This document shows, piece by piece, positions 1 to 12,832 of a stretch of 64,000 nucleotides of DNA. This DNA comes from Dinochytrium kinnereticum. Its lineage: Eukaryota > Chytridiomycota > Chytridiomycetes > Chytridiales > Chytridiaceae. Where the stretch lies: the NCBI GenBank assembly GCA_027604005.1, contig JADGJT010000002.1, forward strand, positions 1 to 64,000. Reading direction: 5' to 3'. The position numbers and the translations under genes were made by a program. The stretch's first letter is position 1. Each line of letters begins with the position of its first letter. A model generated the notes under the pieces. It was given only the letters and a program-made list of their open reading frames with translations, had not been told where the DNA came from and did no database searches.

Positions 1-1167
1 AGAATGGTCTTTGGAAGCCTGCCGCTTCAAAGCCATGTGGATTAATTAAAAGTATCTTCTGGGTTGAAGATAGATAACGGCATATAAAAAGGGATGGGCT
101 CCAGATGTTGAAAGATAACTTGAACCTTTTATTGAAAAATAAAAACAATCAAAACTACAACTCTTCCTCGCGCAAAACAAATCACCACGCCGTGATTTCT
201 TTATACCTTTTAAGGAGTGTTGGAATTAGTGCTTCAACAGAATATTCACAATTTGAACGACATTACTGGGTGAGCATCCCTGACCAGGAGCACTTGCTCG
301 CTGTGTATATTCTCTTTTATTATTTATAAGTGCTTCAAGAAGCAACTCCTATAATCTTCTTGTCAAACCCTCAGTCGAATCTGAGCGGCAAGGCATTATT
401 GGGGTGAGAGAAGATCACAGAACTACCAGTGTGGGAGTTAAACAGGAGATAAGATGAGTATCCAAACCATAACCAAGGAACCGGAATCCGGGTGTGTTCA
501 GATCGATCATTCATCTAACTTATTCAGGTACACCCAACACGTGCCCTAGTGTTGCGCCCAATTGTTTCGGACTAGCTGTGCGGACACACGTTCCTACTAT
601 AAGTGTAGGTGAACGAATTCCAACAATGCATGGAAGCGCTGAGTGAATCGACGTTCATCCAGGCCCATCCAGCAGGCGACGCGGGCTGATCCTCAAATAT
701 GCGAACCCCATTGGCGACGCCTTCATGACTAGCGCCATGATGACCAGCTTCGAGTCCACCAACCACCATCTATCCATCAATCGAATTTTTTTACTCTGGA
801 TTTCAAGGCGGAACGCCTCCACTCTGAACATGAACCCAAAGGCACGGGCAGCGAGAAAAAAAAGAAGGAATGTGCAAGAAAAAAAAAACAAACGCGATAG
901 ACGCGTGCTCCTGTTGGTCTTTCAGCTGATGGGGCATTCTGAGGGTCGGAAGGTTCTGAACGGAGCTGACGAATACGAGGAGATCAGCGAATGGTAAAGG
1001 CCGCTGTGCGTGGTATGTTATTGTTTTGAATAAGTAAAATGTTATTATTATGAATGAATGCATTCCAATGTGGTTTTCTGACAGTTCAAGAAGACTCATC
1101 AAAGCTTCAAAAAACGAAAAAAAAACAACGGAAAAAGCGAAAACGGAAACTGGGAGAGAAATAAAAA
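1..1167. other. Left-edge flank, no gene recognised
   Basis: I see no coding exon, RNA gene or repeat family here. Short open frames lack family motifs and splice context. The part nearest 1168 is the downstream (3') flank of the minus-strand giant gene and probably holds its 3' UTR. A-rich runs lie around 854-890 and 1115-1130. Confidence 0.5.
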
Positions 1168-4100
1168 CTATACAGGTGCCCTTGCAGACTTTGACTTGTA
1201 ACTCGCGCACCACAAAATCTGCTCATGCTCGCGAAGATACCTCGCCATCGAAAAAACAGATATGGTTCTCTCTCTGAGTCTCATCCCAAGCTTCCTCCTT
1301 AAGTCCATGATGCGCTCATCCATTATCCTCCGCTCAAGGTGGTCCGGGCCCAGTGCAATCAATTCTTCCAAGGTAATGTCTTGAATGTCCGTCTCAGGGT
1401 CGGCGACACGACTCAGACCGTCCGTCATGGCGAGAATCTTCAGCTGACCCAATGCCAGTTGTCTCGGCTTTGAAGGAGGTACGATGGCGCCGTAGACTTC
1501 ACCAGTGGCAAGGTTTGACACCACCTCACGCGATCCACCGACGTCAGTGCAAGTCACCGGGAGTCCCGTGAGTCCCGCCTCTCCGAGAGCGAGAGGAAGA
1601 CCTTCTGTGATGGATGAGTTGACAAATACCCAGCCCGTTGGAAGCACAGCTGACGGACTTCCGAGGCCACGGAGCGTGACGTTGTTGCCAAGGTTCATGT
1701 TGACAATTGCTGCCAAACATTCTGCAGTGTATGAAGGTTCCTTCTCAGGTGAGCCGTAAATGTTGAGCCTGTAAGACGACAGCTTGAACTCGTTGACAAT
1801 GTAACTGGCGGCTCCGATCGCGTTCATAATGTCCTTCACTGGAGAGATATGGGACAGCATCACGGCGGACGGGAGGTCAGTCTCAAGCTGGCGCTTGACC
1901 GAGAACTTGGAAAGATCCATGCCGTTCAGAACTGGGTTAATCTTCTTGATAATCATGACATTGTCCAGCTCGCTGCCGTGCTTGCCTAGAGTGGAATAAA
2001 AGTTCAGGAACTGATAAAACATAGCAGGAGATGCAGAACGAGGCAATTTGTTCACCTCCGCCAATCCAAGCCTCCCAAGCCACGTTCTGAATGCTGGTGC
2101 ATGGGGTGATGTAGTCAGCTCTGAATGAGTTGAAAGAAAAGTCAAAGTATAAGTGACCAAAATACCTTTCTTGTGGTGTCGAACAAAGAAGAAGAATAAT
2201 TATGATAATAATAATAATAAACCTTGCAAAAACAATTCTGGCGACGAGTCTTGATATTCCAGCGAATCCGCACTGTGTGAATCTCGGCATTGCATCACTA
2301 CAAAGCCCAAACAGTCGCTCCCTCCACAAAATCCCGTGGTCCCAGACTACGAACCCACTTCCATGAATCTTTTTAGAAATAACACCAATCATCGCCTGAA
2401 TTCCATGGTGCGAGGCGTGAATGACGGGAAGTTCGGGAACCTTGACAGTGAGTGGAAGCAGCAACCTCGTGATGAGACCAAATAGTATGTCAATCTGCTG
2501 CAGCGTTGGCGACTCGAAATCATGCAGGACACCCTTCTTCCAAAGCTTCGCTCCCCCCTTTAGCCAGCCCTTTATCCAAGCCTCTTGCGTGCAAGCGTGA
2601 TTCCAGGCTGTTGTCCAATCGTAAAGCTGGAAAAAGTGGTAAAGACCAACAAACACGTCCTCGTATTCCTCGATTCCGCTACTAGGAATCTCTTGTCGAA
2701 AACACCCTTCCACGAGCTTATCCACAAGCGGCACAAACAAATCTCTTACGACACGATCGGTGGTGGCCCTTTGCTTTCTTCTCAGCTTCCTCTGATTCTC
2801 AATACGATAAACATTCTCATTTGGAGTACCAAAGTCAACGTCCCAAAGAACAACGTAAATTATAGAGTCGATGTTGCGCTCAATCTGGTAATCCTTCTGA
2901 ACTGCTTGCGCCGATCCAATCTCCGCTATAGCATTCCACCGAATCCGAGATATTCCGTCGATCAGGTCTCTACGGCAAGACCCGACTCCACCACCACCTG
3001 TAGGCCAAGTACCACTATCCACATTCATTACATTCAACCTGGTCCCATCATCTTTTTGCATCTGAACCTGAGCTGAGGTGAAGGGTAAGTTCTGGCCAAC
3101 TGCTGTCCTCCTCAACGCCAATCCCCAGCCCTCGCTCTTTTTTCCATCATCGTCATCAAACTCATTGGCGTGATGGTCAAAGGAAAAGACCTGGTGAGCG
3201 TCGCCACCCACTCCAAGCATGAACAGATCCGAAAACCGTATCTTCAAATGAGTTCTGGTGGCAGGCCGGTCAGGCACCTTTAGACAAACGTCCAGCAACT
3301 GCTTCTGGTTGCTCAATGAGGCCCTCGCTGCAGAGATTTTCCCAAGATCCCTGCACCTCCAGTAAGTGATCAAAAGCGGCTCATCCCTCAGAAAGCGCTC
3401 ATCAATCTCCCTAGCAAACACACCAGGAATCTTTCCATCACGCCACGCCGTCCATAAGTCCTCACGCTTCCGGACAGTCGAGCAAGGCCCTAAGAGGAAC
3501 TCTACCTGCACAGACCGCACAAATGGCGGCACCAGACTCCACTTCCTGCTTGTCCGTGTGCGGAATCCCGAATCTGCGAGCTCGGAGCTGAGGTGAAAGG
3601 CAGTGGGAGGTCGCAGGGTCAGGACACCAAAATGATCCTCGAGAATTTCGGCAGGGGTCGGAACGGGCTCTCCCGGGTCGGCGGCCATGGCGAGGGGCAG
3701 ATTCATGTCATTGTGAGCGGGCAGGTCCCTTCGGCCGGACGACGTGCGTTTCACGTAGACTGAAGCCATGGTTGGATGTTGAGGATGGGAGTAGTCAAAA
3801 ATGGTTCGGTAAAACCCATTTTCGTCCTTGCGGTGAAACTCGGCGAACGCATAGATGGGGGGCGAGTCAGTGCTAAAACTGCCAGTAGTCTTGAAAATAA
3901 GCGTCCATTCCTGAGGATAATTTGACTTGTAAAAAAACCTCTGCGGTCCCTCGACATTGGCGTCAGGGTATTCTGCAAAAATTAGGATAGACTTGTTGGT
4001 GGGTTTGTGTATTCTACGTATGTGAGCCGACTCCACACTATGGCGGGCTATTCGAGAAAATACGTGAGTCTCAGAGAGAAAACTGATTGATTGCTGCCCA

Positions 4101-7100
4101 TTATACTCGATGAGATGAACTTTTCGTCTCGTGGGGAAACGCGACTGGTGGTGATGGTACTCGTAGGTATGTTTCTTTATGATTTTGGAGCCAGATGTGT
4201 CATAGAAATTCTCCTGTACCAGCCGATAAGAATTTCTTTTCAGGGGACTCCGCGACGTGACTTGGTTGAAGAATCCTCGGCTGGTGGGTTTTTCATTTGC
4301 ACCAGGCTGCCAGATAATCGGCTTTGGTCCTGTGAACCTAATCAAGGTCAAATCGCACTCCGGATCCAAAATATTCACAGAGGTTTCGTTACTGGAATTC
4401 TGACTCCCGACTGCCGAGACAACCGTTTGAGACGCGGAGGCGAAGACGTCGACTCGACTGATCTCAACCTTACGGGTTCTCGCATCGTATGTTTTGGTCA
4501 TTATTCGAAAGACTCCGGCCTCATTTCGCTTCAAAATTTGAGCTATAGAGGGGATTTTGTAGTAGATAAGTGATTGAGTCAACCACACCACGAGCTTTCG
4601 AGAGACCAGATTTAGAAGCGCAAGAGGCCAGCGTACAGGCCATGGCGTGACTGCCAACTCGCGACCAAATCTCACATCAGCGGTCAAGGCGAGGAAGAAG
4701 GCGACAACCGCGTCAATGCAGATGCCGATGAATTTGGAAAAGGCCCCGCTCTCAACCGTATGATTTGCTCCCAGCATCATGTGTTTTTTCTTTCCGATCG
4801 TCCCAGAAATCAAATCATCGACTGTAATTTCAGCATTCTCATTGTTTGAAGACCAGTTTATGGTGTCAATGAATTGTACTAGTCTGTTCTTCTTCCTGAT
4901 AGGACGCCGATTTGGTTGGAACCTGTTGCTTAACCCAGCCAGAAGAATCTTCTGACAGGCAGACTTGACGTTCTCGGCCAGAAGGGCAGATATCAGGCTT
5001 CGAGCGAGGATCATCCTCATCGTGATTAGGTCGCTTCCTTCACGGATATTCATGACAGAGTCACATTCTCCGAAATCGATATGCTCGGGTAGCGAAAAGT
5101 TCTGCAAGTGCAATCGTTTAGAGACGAAGCTCCACGATAATTATGTGGCAAGACAAAAAACTAACCTGCAAACAATCTTCAAACATAAACCACCAATCCC
5201 TCGTTAGAGCAAGCAACGAGCATCGATCTTCATGCGAAACACCACCATCACGTCCCCAAAACCTATCAAAGTCGATGCTCAAGCAAGCCTTTTCCTCAAC
5301 CACATCCTCCGTTGCATTCACCAGCATTGTATGAGTGGCAGCTCCAATTCCCGCAAGAAACCTCTGAACGCGATTAGGCACCCAGCGGCTGAGGAAATCA
5401 ACTTCCATCGACATGTCGTCTTGATGTGACATGAGCGCTTCAATTGCACAGGCATCCGAATGGGACATCCCAAGCTCTTCAGCACATTCATGAACGATGC
5501 ATTCACAGAGAATAACGAGATCGTCGTCAGACCATCCAACATCCGTGTCTGGACCGTCAAAAAAGATATGAAGGCAGCCTCCCTCAGAGGCTGATATGGC
5601 ATGGTACTGGATGCCTCCAATCTCGATATTAGCGGGGACGAGGTGAACGACGAGGAGTCGGTCGTAGAATCTAGAGGCAATGGAATCGGCGAGAGCTCCT
5701 GCTGTGGGGAATGCCACGTTAAGGAGGTGATCCTTGGGCAGCTTAGCCACCCTTTTTAGGGAACTTTGGATCCGCTTGGCGACCCTTCGGCCGAGTTCAG
5801 AGGTTGGAAGAAGTATGGTAAATCGTCCTTGGCTGCCAAGCAGGCGCTTGCCAAGTTCGTTAAGACGTTCCTGGTTGGCATATTTGTGCTCGTAACCAAT
5901 CATACGCTGGCCCGAGGACGTCAGTGCAGGGGCTGTCGAGGCTATTAGAATATACCTGCAATATAGATGAGACGAGAAAGAAACTCACAGACAGTGATGC
6001 GATAGTGCGCAGTTGCCAAAGACTCCCTGGAATAAGTAGCCAAGCAAGAGAGCCCAAAGACTAACCCATTGAGAGTGATAGTTCCGGAGGCCCAACGCAT
6101 GTCCTTTGTGGTATGGAGCACCACGCACATAGTGACAACGCTGACGACTAGTCCTATAAGCATTACCCGATTCAGAAACCTCTCATCAGACGTAATAAAT
6201 AGTTTATGAAATAGCCCTATAAGCAATCCAAGGTATCCAACGCTCGTCGCCACATAAACGACCAGTGTCGTGAGGTCCCTGTTGAACACCAACACTGGGA
6301 TTGTGACCAGCACAAAGATAATCAAAGAAAATCCAAGAAACCTGGTCAGCTCTCCCTTATAAATCTTGCTGATACTGTTCCAGTGACTCTCTACCATCTT
6401 TTCCATACTCTTTGCGTGGGACAGCGGCTGTTGAAAGCTCTCCTTCTGCTTTTCATACATGAAGCTAAGGGTCAACTCCAGCATCCCGGATGCAATCAAG
6501 AGGAATACAGTTCCATAAAGAACACCTGCCACATACGCTTGCGATATCGCGTTGTTTGGAATAAAGAGCGTAGCTTGGCCCGTGACGAGGAGGAGGCACC
6601 ATTTATCCACAAAGATGGTAATAAAGTAGAGGAACCCGAAGACTATGGCGGGTGATTCAAAGTCGAACAGAATGTCGCCACGATTGAGCTTCTCGACATT
6701 GTATTTTTTTTTAAGCTCCGTTAGTGCCTGCTGGAGTGCAATATCCCACTCGTTCGAGTAACGTTGAGGGGGCACAGCCAATCCCGATCTCTCAAAGTAC
6801 CATTTCATTAACATGTTCTCCCATCTTCTTTGCGCGGCCCTCTTAATTATGACCGGAGGCTCGGAGGAAGAAAGAATGCTCTTTGACTTCATCGCTTTCT
6901 CAACTCTTTCCATCCACCACTCAGTCGCCGACCTCTCCCACCTTCTCCTTCTTCTCTCAAATACTTCAATATTCTCACCATTTTCCTGAACAGGTTCCGC
7001 GGATGCCTCCTTAACGTAAAGGTCAATAATAGATGTCTTGGTCGTGACATCCACGGTCTCTGGCCACTTTAAATAAGAGATAGCAATTTGACGATAGCTC

Positions 7101-10100
7101 CAAGCCATGAAGGCAACGGTGATCAAGAGAATACACGTGTAGATTGCCCAAACGATCGTGGAGCTTGCTGAATCCATAAAGTAGAACCTGCTTATGAAAG
7201 CCGATACAGACATTATGGGGATGGTCATAAAAACAACTCGCGGTCCCGGTGACAACACAAAGAAGTCGTCAGGGTCTCTAAATGATACTAGACCACAAAG
7301 CAAGACCATATACAGAGAGAAAGCTATTGAGTAGAGGAAAGTCAGGAGAGCCGTGACATAGTCCTTGTTCAGGTAGAACTCAATAGCTGCGACGGTGATG
7401 CTTCCAAACATTGCGACGATGATACCAGCAGCAAGGCGGCGGATAAATGCTGCAATCATGAGAGGTATGGACTTTTGGTAAAAGTAGTATGTGACAGTAC
7501 GGCCGATCGAGTTCATTACGCCTCCAATAATTGGGTACATAACTGAATATTTGATTGGAAACGGAATGCACGCGGTTAGTTTAAAAGAAGCACCCGTCAA
7601 ATAACCTAGACGAAGAAAAGGTCTTACTTAGAAAGATCAATGTTATGGAATACCGTGCTGACACATTCATTCGATCGCTGTAGAAGATTCCTGACCCCAC
7701 TAACCTGACTAATACCAGATCAATCAAGATTGGATAAACAAAAAGGTAAGCATTCGCAATCTTCTTCTCCATAAGGTACCCCTCGGCCTTCAAACTCTGA
7801 TGAGAGTCTTCCTCCTCGCCATCTTCCCCAGATCCCATCTTTCTACTGGCAGGAGCCGGAGAGGAGCTGGCTTTAAACGCCATATCTCTTAAAACAGCAT
7901 GCATAGGGGCGGCAAGCTGAAGCGGCGTGAGTTCAAACACGGATCGAATGTTTTCTGGTGTCGTTGACATCTCGAGCCCAACTGCAACCTGATCGGAGTC
8001 GGGGATAAAAAGCGCGTTTTTGTTCAATAGCGACACCTGAAGATTCATGTAAGCGCATCGTCTAATCGCCTTCTGGATCGACATAAACAGAAGGCATGTA
8101 GCATGAATTTCGGCGCTAGATGGTGGAAAGTTCATTAACCACCCTCTCAATGTCTCCATGACGGCAACAAATCGCCTCGCTCCTGCCATGTCAAACGTGC
8201 ACTGCCCAACCATGCTATAAAGCGTGATCTCGAGGTCATTTTGAGGCATGTAAGCGTCTTTTGCCCAGTATAACTTTAGGTCCTCATAGGCTTGGCGGTC
8301 GATGAGGATTTTCTCTGAGAGTTTTGAAACACAATGTGTTAGATGAATGAGGTAGGACACCTCGCCAGGCGTTAGGTCTTCGGATGAACGGATGCGGCCC
8401 AAGACGAGAGAGGAATTGCGAATCAGGCGAAGGCGGCCAGTGTGGGTCTGATCCTCAACTTCTACGGAGATTCGCGAAGGTAGAGGGAAGGTGTCGTCAT
8501 CAGCTTCGCAACCTTGTGCACTATAATAATATATGGTGGAGTTTAATGTCAGTTTCTCCGTTTTTCAGCTTTCCAAAACGCCAAATATAAGTAAGTGAAA
8601 TGACCAACTGCAAAAGGAAAAGGAAGGAAATATCAAAGCTCACACAGCCACCGATTCCAAGATCAAACATCGCTGCCCGCTCCACCTTACCACCAATTTC
8701 GCAAAGGCGTGCAATACTATCTCGGCGACATTGGGCGAATTCTCTGAAACATAGATGTGGATCGAATCATCAACAATCTCTGCAAAGCACCAAACAGTTT
8801 CAAGTGGTCTGACTTTTGCTCCTCCACGTGAAGCTCCCGCCCCCTCCGTTGTTGGACCAGCTTCTGCTGACAAAAACGCAGCCTTTGAAGCCAACCAAAC
8901 GACCACCGTCCCATTATTTAAACCTTCCAATAAGTCCCGAAAGATTGCGCGAACCTCTTTATAGCCGCTCACAGCTCCCAAGGAGGCTCTTGAAACGATT
9001 TCGCAGAGCCAGAGGGCGGTTGCAGTGGGTTTGTTGATGAAGGATTCAAGGATTTGGACACATTCAACAAATTTTGGCGAGGGCGACGAAGACTCAACGT
9101 CAACGTTGGTCTTCAACGATGCCAACAGCTTCTTCGAAGATAAGTCGGAGAGATTCCGTCTCAGGCGATCAGACAACCTCTGCCTCCTTGCCTCTGAACT
9201 GTGGGATGCAATTCCAAACACAATGGAGGCAGAGGGTAAGTAACCCATTGAAGAAGAGGGGCCACTCGTATCAGCCGCGATGCTCTGAAATGGATGCTTT
9301 GGAAACGCGACGGTTTTTGCCGAAATCGGTGAAAGGTCCTTGGGACACCATGTCTCTGAATCAAACATACGCGAGAGATTCCCCGCAAGGCTGACGGGAA
9401 GGTCTCTCAGAATCTCAGCCATATTCCTCATGTATGAGCTAGAACTGGGTGATGGCGTTGCCGGCGAATCCGAGGCCATCGAAAAAGCAGGAACGTCCGA
9501 TCGTCGACCTGGGTGAAATGGCTCGACCCGTTCATAGATCACGTCATCAAAGTGGCCCTCGTTGGCAGCCTCTAGGACTGCTTTCATTCCTGAAAAAAAT
9601 TCAACGGCTGGATCAGGCATGGGCATTTGCAGGAGCCTCGACCATACAACGGGTGTGATGGGAAGTAGAATTGGGATGGATGTGGAAGTGACAGCAGACC
9701 CGATGGATGCTGATTGAAGCCTTCGAATCTTTGAATAACTGCTCTCCACAGCGCTCTTCAAAGTCTTGACGGAAGGATGAACAGCCAGCTCAAAAATAGA
9801 GTCCTCACTCAAGGAAGTCAACCTGGGCGGTTTAACGTCACTCACATCCCGTCCAAAACAATCCCAACTTGCCGACTGCTTTGGTGGCTCATCTGAGTCT
9901 TCAGGCAGATGGCGACAGAACCAAAACAAAAATCCAAGTCCCCTGTACCATGATATCGCATGACGGGTCACGGCCGCATCCAGACGGTCTTCACATCCAT
10001 ACACGGGCTCGATGCCAAATACCATGAAGTCTTCCCGCAAGGTGATCTCGATCTTTAAGCGGTTGACTACATCGTCGAATTCTACACGGTCAATTCTTAG

Positions 10101-10845
10101 GTGTGAATTTCGGCGATCTGGTTAGGATAGGGTATAAAACATATCTGGATCTAATGTAAAATGCATACCCAAATCTAGGACGGAAGCCTCCTTTGGGAGT
10201 GATGATGTTGTTTATAAAGAATATGCCGTTTACGTTGTCGCGAACTTTACCCCATACCTTCATACCGTGTTCATCCAGGTCTGACATAAAAGATTTTAAG
10301 AGCAATGATAGCTAAATAAAGCCACGGATAGAGAACGAACAATACTTACATATCGACCTCAAACCCTGCTTTCCACCAGGTTCGGAGAATTCTTTATTGG
10401 CCCTCAGAGCCATTACGATTTTCGCGACGAAACCATCTCCTGCCGGATGCAACCTCGCAGCCTCGCAAAGTCCGATCAGAACCAACCCAGAAACGGGAAA
10501 CCTCGCGGTCTCAACCACCGTGGCCAAAACCCAAGCCACAAAGGTTTTGGAGAAACTTGACCCAATCTTGTTGGCCGAGGCATTGTACATGGCATAGACT
10601 TCTGCAACATTCACGGCGACTACTATGTGTTTAAAGTTCTGGCGAAGCCTTTCGTTCAGCAAGCGTTTTTCTTCTGGAGTGGTTGGCGGCTGTGTTTCGG
10701 AAGACTGTACAGGAGAGTTGATGTTTTGGTGTCTAGATGAACGACTAAAGGGCTTGGTCATCAAGCTATTTGTGGCGAGCATCACATTTTTTGGAAACTT
10801 GAGAGGTTCAATGCGTAGAAATGGTTTAGGGTTCCAGGAAAGCAT
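1168..10845 (-). CDS. Giant membrane glycosyltransferase with PelF-like GT4 domain (Gt4c/Gtb3-like)
   Basis: Nine exons join in consistent phase: 10845-10350, 10280-10169, 10095-8644, 8520-7628, 7542-5989, 5941-5166, 5101-2223, 2120-2056 and 1985-1168, giving about 3014 aa. Residues about 930-1500 hold roughly a dozen membrane spans. The C-terminus is a GT4 enzyme: HASHHGIQAMIG and VWDHGILWRERL match the DUF3492/PelF block, followed by NPVLNGMD and a donor-binding segment (EGLPLALGEAG, GGSREVV). Bacterial PelF polymerises GalNAc-containing Pel. From memory, the fungal galactosaminogalactan synthase Gt4c/Gtb3 is also a very large membrane GT4 protein. A role in making and exporting a cell-surface hexosamine polymer is therefore inferred. 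The start at 10845 is a guess because an assembly gap lies 32 bp upstream. One junction (2222/2121) uses a weak donor, GTTTAT. Confidence 0.8.
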
Positions 10846-10877
10846 GATTAGAAGGTTACCATAAATGATGAATTGAC

Positions 10878-10887
10878 NNNNNNNNNN
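10878..10887. other. Assembly gap (10 N) with poly-A flank
   Basis: Ten Ns are followed directly by about 22 A residues (10888-10909). On the minus strand this is poly-T beside the gap, just upstream of the putative start of the giant gene. The homopolymer abutting the Ns looks like a scaffolding or sequencing artefact, so an upstream exon of the giant gene could be missing. Confidence 0.9.
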
Positions 10888-10997
10888 AAAAAAAAAAAAA
10901 AAAAAAAAACACTGCAAAGAAAAGAGGGAGAGCGACAGGAAGAAGAGGAGATGGTCGTATTGTATTGAGAGCAGAAAAAAACGATGGAATTTAGAAC

Positions 10998-12419
10998 TTA
11001 ATCTCTCACCTTTCGAGCAGCTTGCTGTCTATCGCCTTCAATACCATAAAGTTCACGGATCAAGTGATCAGACGGTAAACCTCCCTGAAGCTCCTGAGCA
11101 TCATTGGCAGGAGCCGAAACAACACGCTCATTGATCTCCTTTGCCTCATCCTTCTGCAGCAACGCGACCTGATCTGCCGCAATGACGAGAAGGTCCACGG
11201 TAGTGCGGGAGTCATTAGTTGTGATCGTCTTCATTAGGGTGGTAAGATCCCCTAGATACACCGCAAAGCTCTTGATGGACCTTGCCACGATAGGTTGCCA
11301 TTGATTTAACGAGCTTCCCTGGTCTGAGACGTTAGAGGATGAGATTTCCAGTTCCACGCTTGCAGGGCGGGCTTGGAGGCCGGAACCACCGATTGGATGG
11401 GCAGATGATCCATCGAGGGTAGCTGATGAGGGGGCCAATGAGGTGGGACCGTGAAGTGATGTGGTGGTCGAGGCATCACTGATGCTTGAGAGCGATCTTC
11501 GACTCTGACGGTCCTGCGGGACGCATGGAGGTGAAGGACTGGCAGAATAGCTGTCCATCTCGATCAAGGGTGCGGGGAGCAGGGGTTCAGGAAAGTGGGA
11601 TGAGTAGCTGATGGACGGGATCTTTTCAGGGATTATGAGAGCATCCGAAAAGGCTTTCAGGTCTTCCTGCAGCTGCTGGTCGTTTGCGCTGATGCTGGAT
11701 GGGATATTCACGCAATCATCCTTGACGTCTGAAGGAGTGGTTGAGTCCAGTCCACTGCAATGATCGGCGTCGGGTGAGCAGAGCATCGCCGTTGACAAAG
11801 GCGCTGACACGAACAGGGGAAGTGCGTGGCCAAGATGCGGCTTGGGGTTGATAATTACATCCGCGGCTCCAGCGCTGTAGGATCTGTTCTTCGGAGGACG
11901 ATGTGATGATGATTGCGCCGCAACTAAAGATTCATTAGCTCTGTTGTGTGGGGAGGAAAGGTGAGGAATGTCGTCCGTTGTCGGAATATTCAAGAGCGGT
12001 TGCTGCAGCTGGCTGTCGCGATCGGTGACTAAGGACATGGCCGACGGGGATGGGTGGTTTGGCGTGGTCTGCAGTGGTGGCTGCTGCAGACGGTCGGTGC
12101 AGTGGTAATTACAGCCTGCTGACAGAGCCCTTGGCCTCTGAGCACGCAGCAGCTGCTGCAGGTGAAGGTGGTGAAGCATTGGCTGCTGCTGATCCCTGAT
12201 CAGAGATATGGCCGTGGAGCTGACCCCTGTAGCCCTCGGCCCTGGTTCTTCCTCCGCCGCCAATTGCAAGGTGCGGCCCGCAGCAGGGACCCCATCGTCG
12301 CTCGGAGGGTTCTGCATTAGCGTCCACTTTCTACTCCTTCTTCTTGTGACGCGCGCACGCTCGACACACGCAGGCCCGTTTTCAGCTGCAGCGCAGGATG
12401 CAATTTGCCCAGAGCTCAA
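10998..12419 (-). CDS. Disordered Ser/Pro/Gln-rich protein, function unknown
   Basis: An open frame of 473 codons. The first part is low complexity (Ser, Pro, Gln and His-rich), so disordered. Only the last about 110 residues look folded, with helical stretches such as SIKSFAVYLGDLTTLM and TTVDLLVIAADQVALL. I recognise no domain. The start could be the Met at 12419 or an internal Met. The frame ends AARK-VRD-stop, but AAG|GTGAGA is a good splice donor and a pyrimidine-rich TTTCTTTGCAG acceptor lies at about 10911-10921 just before the gap. The protein may therefore continue into sequence lost in the gap, or even be an N-terminal exon of the giant gene. Neither can be settled here. Confidence 0.5.
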   Translation of the reverse strand: MSSGQIASCAAAENGPACVERARVTRRRSRKWTLMQNPPSDDGVPAAGRTLQLAAEEEPGPRATGVSSTAISLIRDQQQPMLHHLHLQQLLRAQRPRALSAGCNYHCTDRLQQPPLQTTPNHPSPSAMSLVTDRDSQLQQPLLNIPTTDDIPHLSSPHNRANESLVAAQSSSHRPPKNRSYSAGAADVIINPKPHLGHALPLFVSAPLSTAMLCSPDADHCSGLDSTTPSDVKDDCVNIPSSISANDQQLQEDLKAFSDALIIPEKIPSISYSSHFPEPLLPAPLIEMDSYSASPSPPCVPQDRQSRRSLSSISDASTTTSLHGPTSLAPSSATLDGSSAHPIGGSGLQARPASVELEISSSNVSDQGSSLNQWQPIVARSIKSFAVYLGDLTTLMKTITTNDSRTTVDLLVIAADQVALLQKDEAKEINERVVSAPANDAQELQGGLPSDHLIRELYGIEGDRQQAARKVRD

Positions 12420-12832
12420 CTCTCAGCACGTTCTGGGGAATCGGCCCAGGAGGAAAGGGAACAATCGTGGAAATGCATCTTCTCGACGCGGATCTCCACG
12501 CTTCATCCAACAATCTGACCGCGAGATTGGCGGTACTTTGCTGTGTCTGCTTGGAATCCGAGGGCCTGGGCCACCCAGTGAAGTTTGATTGGCAGAAACT
12601 TGCCGATCGAGAAGCACCCATTGATTGATACCACGACGGTTCACAATGGGGAATTGGAACCACAGCACGCATTGTTACGTTGACAATGATGGTAACAATG
12701 CCGTAACCCACAACCTTATCATCAGGATCCAACGCTGGAGATGAAGTACCAGCTCAAAGCTAGAGACATGATCTGTGGGTTGGGTGGGACCACGGGCTGG
12801 AGCGCAAATCCATCCAAACGTTAACCATTACA
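12420..12832. promoter_or_regulatory. Shared upstream region of two divergent genes
   Basis: About 410 bp separates the start of the minus-strand disordered protein from the start of the plus-strand FHA gene, so both promoters must lie here. Open frames on both strands cross it but show no domain or conserved motif. I identify no specific binding site. Confidence 0.35.

Noticed and set aside
2585..3076. Plus-strand frames within the giant gene (also 4091-4573)
   Set aside because: They lie opposite a phase-consistent exon of the GT4 gene and carry no motif.
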